Shown in pieces: positions 59,886 to 64,000 of a stretch of 64,000 bases of DNA. The stretch comes from JAIBBD01 sp041390685 (lineage in GTDB: Bacteria; Chloroflexota; Dehalococcoidia; UBA2979), in the NCBI GenBank assembly GCA_041390685.1, contig JAWKPL010000001.1, positions 372,001 to 436,000 of the forward strand, given 5' to 3'. Within the stretch, counting starts at the first letter, position 1. Each line of letters opens with the position of its first letter. A program made the position numbers and the translations under genes. Under the pieces are notes generated by a model, which was not told the origin of the DNA, did not search any database, and saw only the letters and a list, made by a program, of their open reading frames with translations.

Positions 59886-60674
59886 CTACCGTCCGAGGTA
59901 GCGGTTGATGATCCCCCGCAACTCGTCCATCGACCGGTTCCCGCCCACCCGCTCGCCGTTGATGAAGAAGGTCGGTGTCGAGTTCACACCGTTCTCGTCC
60001 GCGTCCTGCGCGTCCGCCTCCACCGTCGATTCGGTAGCCTCGGACTCCACGCACGACTCGTACCGTCCGAGGTCGAAGTCGCTCCGCGCGTCCTTAATCT
60101 CCTGACCGAAGTCTTTGAGGTTGTCCTCCGAGAACGCGCCAGATGCCTGACGCAGGTACAGCAGGTCGTGCATGTCCCAGAAGTATCCCTGCTCGTTCGC
60201 GCACTCCGCCGCCTGCGCCGCCCGCACCGAACCCGGGCCGAGGAACGACACGTACTTGTACTCCAGGCTCACGAGCCCGGACTCGATGTACTCCGTCCGC
60301 AGCTGGTCGTATGCCCCCTCGTGGAACTCCCGGCAGTGCGGGCAGCTGAAGTCCGCGTACTCGATGATCTGCACCGGCGCGTTCGCGCTTCCTTCACGAC
60401 GCCCATCAACTTCCGGCCGCTCGCGGACCACGAACTCGCCGCCGCGCGGCGCACCACTCGAATCCGCTCCTCCTCCGCCAACGACGATCATCGCCACCAC
60501 GATCACCGGCACGATGATCACGGCCGCCAGCACCGGGATGCCGCCCCACTGGTCGATCGTCTGACGCCAGGCCGGCTTCGGCGCTTGCGCTCTCGGCTGG
60601 CTCTGCCCGGAGCCGTCCTGACGCGCTGACGGCGTCTGCCGGCGCGTGGGCCGGTTCCGTCGTGAGCTGCTCAC
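59886..60674 (-). CDS. DsbA/BdbD-like thiol-disulfide oxidoreductase
   Basis: This 262-residue membrane-anchored thioredoxin-fold protein has a basic, Gln-rich cytoplasmic tail and a transmembrane helix at about residues 47-66. The DsbA domain carries the active-site CPHC at 111-114 and cis-Pro in STPTFFING. It should oxidise cysteines in exported proteins. The start is GTG 60674. A DsbB-like quinone-dependent partner is encoded divergently 178 bases away. Two further Cys (AECANEQ and ESCVES) may form a second disulfide, as in BdbD-like relatives. Confidence 0.92.
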   Translation of the reverse strand: MSSSRRNRPTRRQTPSARQDGSGQSQPRAQAPKPAWRQTIDQWGGIPVLAAVIIVPVIVVAMIVVGGGGADSSGAPRGGEFVVRERPEVDGRREGSANAPVQIIEYADFSCPHCREFHEGAYDQLRTEYIESGLVSLEYKYVSFLGPGSVRAAQAAECANEQGYFWDMHDLLYLRQASGAFSEDNLKDFGQEIKDARSDFDLGRYESCVESEATESTVEADAQDADENGVNSTPTFFINGERVGGNRSMDELRGIINRYLGR

Positions 60675-60852
60675 CTCGTTGGTCTCCCTTCGCCACGGTG
60701 CGACACCCGGTCACACCGCACTCCTTGCTGTCCTCTGCGCCGAAGCCGTGCGATCCTGCTGTCGCACCGCGACCACCGGAGCCGTCGGCCTCCGCGACGA
60801 TGGCCAATGTGGCCAATGCACCCGGATGCGCTCCCCACGGAAGCAGGCCTCG

Positions 60853-61383
60853 ATGTCCGAAGACGTCATCTCTCGCATCCTGGCGCTCGCTGCGCTGTTC
60901 GCCGTGGGAGGCTCGCTGGCCCTCGCGATCGGGGCCGGATCGCCCGCCGCCGTGCAGCTGCGCGACCTCGTGGTCCGTCGGACCCACACCCTCACGCTGG
61001 CCGTCGCCGCCACCGCGATGCTGGGCTCGCTCTACTACTCGGAAGTCGCCCACTTCATCCCCTGCGAGTTTTGCTGGTACCAGCGCATCGCCATGTATCC
61101 GATCGCCGTGCTGCTCACGGTCGCTGCGGTCACTCGTCAGCGCTTGCAGGTTCGTTATGTCGTTACCCTCGCCGCCATCGGGCTCGCGCTCTCCACCTAC
61201 CACTACCAGCTCGAACTCTTCCCCGAGCAGGCCACCAAGTGCACCGCCGGCGTCCCCTGCAGTGTGCGGTACGTCGAGGAGTTCGGCTTCATCTCCATCG
61301 CCTTCATGGCCGGCTCCGGCTTCCTCTCAATCCTGCTGCTCCACCTCGCGCGGTTTCGCGCGCTGCGCAACGCCGAAGACTAG
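60853..61383 (+). CDS. DsbB/BdbC-like disulfide-forming membrane protein
   Basis: This 176-residue protein has four to five transmembrane segments. The first redox pair is CEFC in PCEFCWYQRIAMYP, characteristic of the family, and the second pair is in CTAGVPCSVRY. It passes electrons from the DsbA-like partner to quinone, presumably menaquinone made by the men operon. ATG 60853 is chosen because homology begins there; upstream codons are not conserved-looking. The ribosome site is weak (CGGAAGCAGG). Confidence 0.92.
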   Translation: MSEDVISRILALAALFAVGGSLALAIGAGSPAAVQLRDLVVRRTHTLTLAVAATAMLGSLYYSEVAHFIPCEFCWYQRIAMYPIAVLLTVAAVTRQRLQVRYVVTLAAIGLALSTYHYQLELFPEQATKCTAGVPCSVRYVEEFGFISIAFMAGSGFLSILLLHLARFRALRNAED

Positions 61384-61463
61384 GCTCGATACCGGCCGAT
61401 CGATGGTGAGAGTCCTTCCATCGTGCGGGGTGCGCGCCCCCAACACAAGGAGCGCGCCCCGAT

Positions 61464-62306
61464 TCAGCCGGGCTGCCTGGCATCCGCCTCGCCGCGGCTC
61501 GTCCCCGCCTGCTCCGCCGCGTACCACGCACGGAACATGAGGCCCAGTCGCAACAGCAGCAGCGGCGTCATCCCCTCCCACATCAGCAGGCCCGCCATCT
61601 CCTGATCCTCCAGCGCGGTGAACTCCGGCCAGACGCGGTTCGCGAATTCGTACGTCTCGTACAGCGGGAAGTTGTGGAACGTCAGCAACGCGCCGAGGAG
61701 CGCCGGGACCGCCTTCGAGCCCAGCAGGTACAGCACGCTCTTCCCGAAGCGGACGGACACGCTGTCCTCGCTCCCGCTGACGTCCAGCGCCCACCAGAAC
61801 ACGACCGCCGACCCTAGCCACGCGAGGTCCATCGCCATCATCCCAACCTCCAGCGCCTTCAACCGGTCGGCGACCAGCGGGACGTGCGTGACGATCAGGA
61901 TCCCGTTCCACAGCGCGAACGCCGCAAGCGGCTGCCGCACGAGGAACCCTACTGGCCCCAGGTACCGCCGCTCGAGCCACGACGCACGCACGCTCCGCGG
62001 CACGCCGTGCACCAGCAGCGGCGCGACGACGTAGTAGTACGCCAGCAGCTGCACCATGCTCGCCGAGAGCAGATACCCCGCAGCTAGCGTCCCCAGCGGC
62101 CAGTCCGTGGCGACCCACAGGATCACCCAGCCCGCGGTCGCCGCCGCGATCTGGCTCCCGCCCGGCCGCCTGGCGGCTTCCGGCGAACGCCACACGCGCC
62201 GCACGTACCACACCGCGAGGAGGATCATCGCGGCCCAGATCCCGACGTACGGTTGCGGTGCCCACTCCCAGGGCACCGCAACCTGACCGCTGCACCACCA
62301 GCTCAC
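61464..62306 (-). CDS. CtaG-type cytochrome c oxidase assembly protein (caa3 class)
   Basis: This 280-residue polytopic membrane protein of the caa3_CtaG family has about seven helices. Conserved stretches include ATDWPLGTLAAGYLLSASMVQ, VPLVADRLKALE and FHNFPLYETYEF. Members aid copper insertion into cytochrome c oxidase. GTG 62306 has GGGAGGCC upstream. It is the last gene of an operon with the Sco and PCu(A)C genes. The oxidase subunits themselves are not in the window. Confidence 0.88.
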   Translation of the reverse strand: MSWWCSGQVAVPWEWAPQPYVGIWAAMILLAVWYVRRVWRSPEAARRPGGSQIAAATAGWVILWVATDWPLGTLAAGYLLSASMVQLLAYYYVVAPLLVHGVPRSVRASWLERRYLGPVGFLVRQPLAAFALWNGILIVTHVPLVADRLKALEVGMMAMDLAWLGSAVVFWWALDVSGSEDSVSVRFGKSVLYLLGSKAVPALLGALLTFHNFPLYETYEFANRVWPEFTALEDQEMAGLLMWEGMTPLLLLRLGLMFRAWYAAEQAGTSRGEADARQPG

Positions 62307-62351
62307 AGCGGCCTCCCGCCGCGCTGGACGCGCATCGAATCACGCTCCACG

Positions 62352-62864
62352 TCAGTGCCCGGACATCGGCGTACCGGTCCCGGACATCGGCTCCGTCCCC
62401 GCGGATTCCACCACCGGCGCCGTCACCCGTACTTCACCTGCCTGCTCGAACGTCAACGTCAGGGCGACCTCGTCCCCCTCCTTCAACTCGCGGTTGAGGT
62501 CGATCAGCATCACGTGATAGCCGCCCCGCTCGAGCTTGAACTCGCCGTGAGCGGGAATCTCCATGCCCTCGACGCGAGACATCTTCATCGCCCCGTTCTC
62601 CATCTTCGTCTGGTGTAGCTCGACCGCTCCCGCGACGTCCGACGCGGCGCTCACCAGCCGGTCGGCGCTGTCCCCGTGGTTCTCAATCACCATGTACGCC
62701 GCGCCCAGGTCGGCCGGCGGCTCCGGCACGAACGGGTTCACGATCTGGATCCCCGCGTCCTCATCGGACGCGGCCTCGTCTTCGTCGCCACATGCGGTCG
62801 CGGCCATCGCCACGATCGCCAGCCCCATCACGAGGCCCATCAAGCGGTATGTTCGGAGTTTCAT
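62352..62864 (-). CDS. PCu(A)C copper chaperone lipoprotein
   Basis: This 170-residue secreted protein has a lipobox Cys at residue 25 (MAATAC), an acidic linker and a PCu(A)C domain. The copper ligands are in the expected order: LHQTKM, M in MKMSRVEGM, and HGEF/HVM. The C-terminal tail adds Met and His (EPMSGTGTPMSGH), which could extend copper binding. It delivers Cu(I) to the oxidase Cu-A site. ATG 62864 overlaps the Sco stop (ATGA). Confidence 0.93.
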   Translation of the reverse strand: MKLRTYRLMGLVMGLAIVAMAATACGDEDEAASDEDAGIQIVNPFVPEPPADLGAAYMVIENHGDSADRLVSAASDVAGAVELHQTKMENGAMKMSRVEGMEIPAHGEFKLERGGYHVMLIDLNRELKEGDEVALTLTFEQAGEVRVTAPVVESAGTEPMSGTGTPMSGH

Positions 62865-63559
62865 GAATCGGTTCGTCCAATCTGAGCAAGTTCTTCGATC
62901 GTCGAGGCCCAGGTGGCCTGCCGGATCCCCAGCGGGAACCACCAGGTCTCCTCGTCGCCCGCCGTGTACGCCGTTACCCACGCTGCATGACTGACGGCAT
63001 AACGGCCGTTCTCATCCGCCGGCTCGCGCTGCGCCGGCGGGACGCCCGCCGCCACCTGCGCCGCCCGCAACTCGTCGTCCGTACCCGTCAGCCCGATGAA
63101 CGTCGCATCGAAGTGGTCCAACCACGACCGCAGCCGTTCCGCTGAGTCACGAGGCGGGTCGACGCCCACGAAGATGACCTTCACGCGCCCGCGCAGCGAG
63201 CTCGGGATCTGGTCCAGCGCCCCGGCGATGTTCCCGAAGTGGACCGGGCATACATCAGGGCAGTTCGTGTAGCCGAAGTAGAGGAGCGTCAGAAAGCCCT
63301 CTGTCTCCGCCTGGAAGTCGAACCGTGCGCCCGACGTATCAGTCAGCACGAACGACGGTCGCGGCTGAGACTCCGCCACCATCGCCGGTGAGCGGTCGTC
63401 CGCCCCCGTGTCGCCGATGACCGTCCCATCCGCACCGCCGTCTTCCGAGCCGCACGCCGCGAGCAGCAGCGCCGCTCCCAGGACTGCCAGCAGGGCCACG
63501 CGTCGCGATGCACGCGCCGAGGTCGGAAGCCTCCGCGCCATGCGCAGAACGAGATACAT
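62861..63559 (-). CDS. Sco1/SenC-type copper chaperone
   Basis: This 232-residue lipoprotein (lipobox Cys36, LLLAAC) has a thioredoxin-like Sco domain. The copper ligands Cys100 and Cys104 are in TNCPDVCPVHFG, and a His lies in AVSHAAW. It matures the Cu-A centre of cytochrome c oxidase. The start is ATG 63559, with GGAG about 9 bases upstream; ATG 63541 is an alternative. It overlaps the PCu(A)C gene, and with CtaG downstream it forms an oxidase-assembly operon. Confidence 0.94.
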   Translation of the reverse strand: MYLVLRMARRLPTSARASRRVALLAVLGAALLLAACGSEDGGADGTVIGDTGADDRSPAMVAESQPRPSFVLTDTSGARFDFQAETEGFLTLLYFGYTNCPDVCPVHFGNIAGALDQIPSSLRGRVKVIFVGVDPPRDSAERLRSWLDHFDATFIGLTGTDDELRAAQVAAGVPPAQREPADENGRYAVSHAAWVTAYTAGDEETWWFPLGIRQATWASTIEELAQIGRTDS

Positions 63560-63661
63560 GTGAAGTCACTCCAGCCTGGGCCGCGCAGCGGCTCCGCGGC
63601 GCGCTCCGTCGGGAGCACGCCGCGCACGCGTCCGCTGCCCGGCCCGAATCGGGCCTTGGGG

Positions 63662-64000
63662 TCAGGCGGCCGGCAGGGAGGACTTGGGAGGAGGGCTCGG
63701 GATCAGCGTCACCGCAGAGACCGGCCGCGCCCAGACCGCCATCGAGGTGACCAGCGTCACCCCGGCGCAGTGCAACGCGGGCGGGGCGGGCGGGGGTAGC
63801 ACACTGCCGCTGAGGTCGTGGTCGAACAGGAACACGACTTCCGCCGTTGCGCCCTCGCCGCCATCGGCGGTGTCGGCGACCGGCTGCGCGGCCGCCTCGT
63901 CGGCGACCCGCCCGTCCGGATGCAACGCGCAGAAGTGCAGCGGCGCGCTCGTCGTCACAGCGGCCGGCTCGTCCCACGGATGCGAGTGCGGTCTCGCCAC
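63662..64000 (-). CDS. Hypothetical protein, partial at window edge
   Basis: An open frame of at least 112 codons enters from the window end on the strand of the oxidase-assembly operon and stops 102 bases before the Sco gene. It includes HSHPWDEP and a hydrophobic C-terminal third (VTLVTSMAVWARPVSAVTLI). I do not recognise it; coding status is likely but not certain, and the true start lies outside the window. Confidence 0.4.
   Translation of the reverse strand: MARPHSHPWDEPAAVTTSAPLHFCALHPDGRVADEAAAQPVADTADGGEGATAEVVFLFDHDLSGSVLPPPAPPALHCAGVTLVTSMAVWARPVSAVTLIPSPPPKSSLPAA

Overview
The window is high-GC bacterial chromosome, densely coded on both strands. No rRNA, insertion sequence, phage gene, CRISPR array or origin was seen. 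Menaquinone genes, accessory genes for an aerobic copper oxidase (CtaG, Sco, PCu(A)C), a BdbC/BdbD-like disulfide pair, an archaeal-type (type II) GAPDH and many GTG/TTG starts fit an aerobic Chloroflexota-type bacterium (Dehalococcoidia/Tepidiformia-like). That placement is an inference with low-to-moderate confidence; no marker gene settles it.

Layout. 0.1-4.7 kb: AEC transporter, small lipoprotein, then a tetR-mmpL efflux operon preceded by two palindromic operators lying in its own promoter. 4.8-12.7 kb: a tightly overlapping minus-strand operon menF-menD-menH-menA-menC, then a PHP phosphoesterase and two MaoC-like hotdog proteins (menB and menE are not in the window). 12.8-18.7 kb: DinB-like protein, polytopic membrane protein, ECF sigma/RskA anti-sigma pair, Rid protein, acyl-CoA dehydrogenase, quinone oxidoreductase. 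18.8-24.1 kb: Lon-like protease, HAD protein, glucose-6-phosphate isomerase, a DUF4429-like protein and tRNA-Arg(UCU). 24.1-30.5 kb: an AddAB-type helicase-nuclease pair in which addA is frameshifted. 30.8-37.8 kb: SDR, type II GAPDH, a pyruvate-kinase C-terminal remnant, SixA-like phosphatase, DUF35/thiolase pair, HAD, metallophosphoesterase-like protein and alpha/beta hydrolase.

37.7-52.2 kb is the most distinctive block, a minus-strand array: GT1 glycosyltransferase; a 2535-aa synthase (two nitronate-monooxygenase/enoyl-reductase-like domains, KS, AT, three ACPs, KR); a 1377-aa synthase (KS, AT, DH-like, phosphopantetheinyl transferase); a discrete ACP; and a membrane-anchored Thr/Pro-rich stalk protein. 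The domain set parallels Pfa/secondary-lipid synthases but is distributed differently. With the glycosyltransferase next to it, a polyketide-derived glycolipid is the best guess. 52.4-64 kb: small Cys-rich protein, enoyl-CoA hydratase-like protein, MFS transporter, a Tat-exported FAD amine oxidase with a 3' frameshift, a divergently split PEP-synthase/rifampicin-phosphotransferase-like pair, DsbA/DsbB-like proteins and the Sco-PCu(A)C-CtaG oxidase-assembly operon.

Cross-cutting signals: several genes appear to have leaderless or near-leaderless promoters (for example 13394-13433 and 55722-55737). The hexamer TACGAT recurs at -10-like positions. Two independent frameshifts are each repaired by adding one G to a G run, so sequencing error must be excluded before either gene is called broken. 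Gene-free stretches of 264-400 bases (30533-30808, 33521-33920, 52188-52451) hold at most regulatory repeats; nothing recognisable was seen in 52188-52451.
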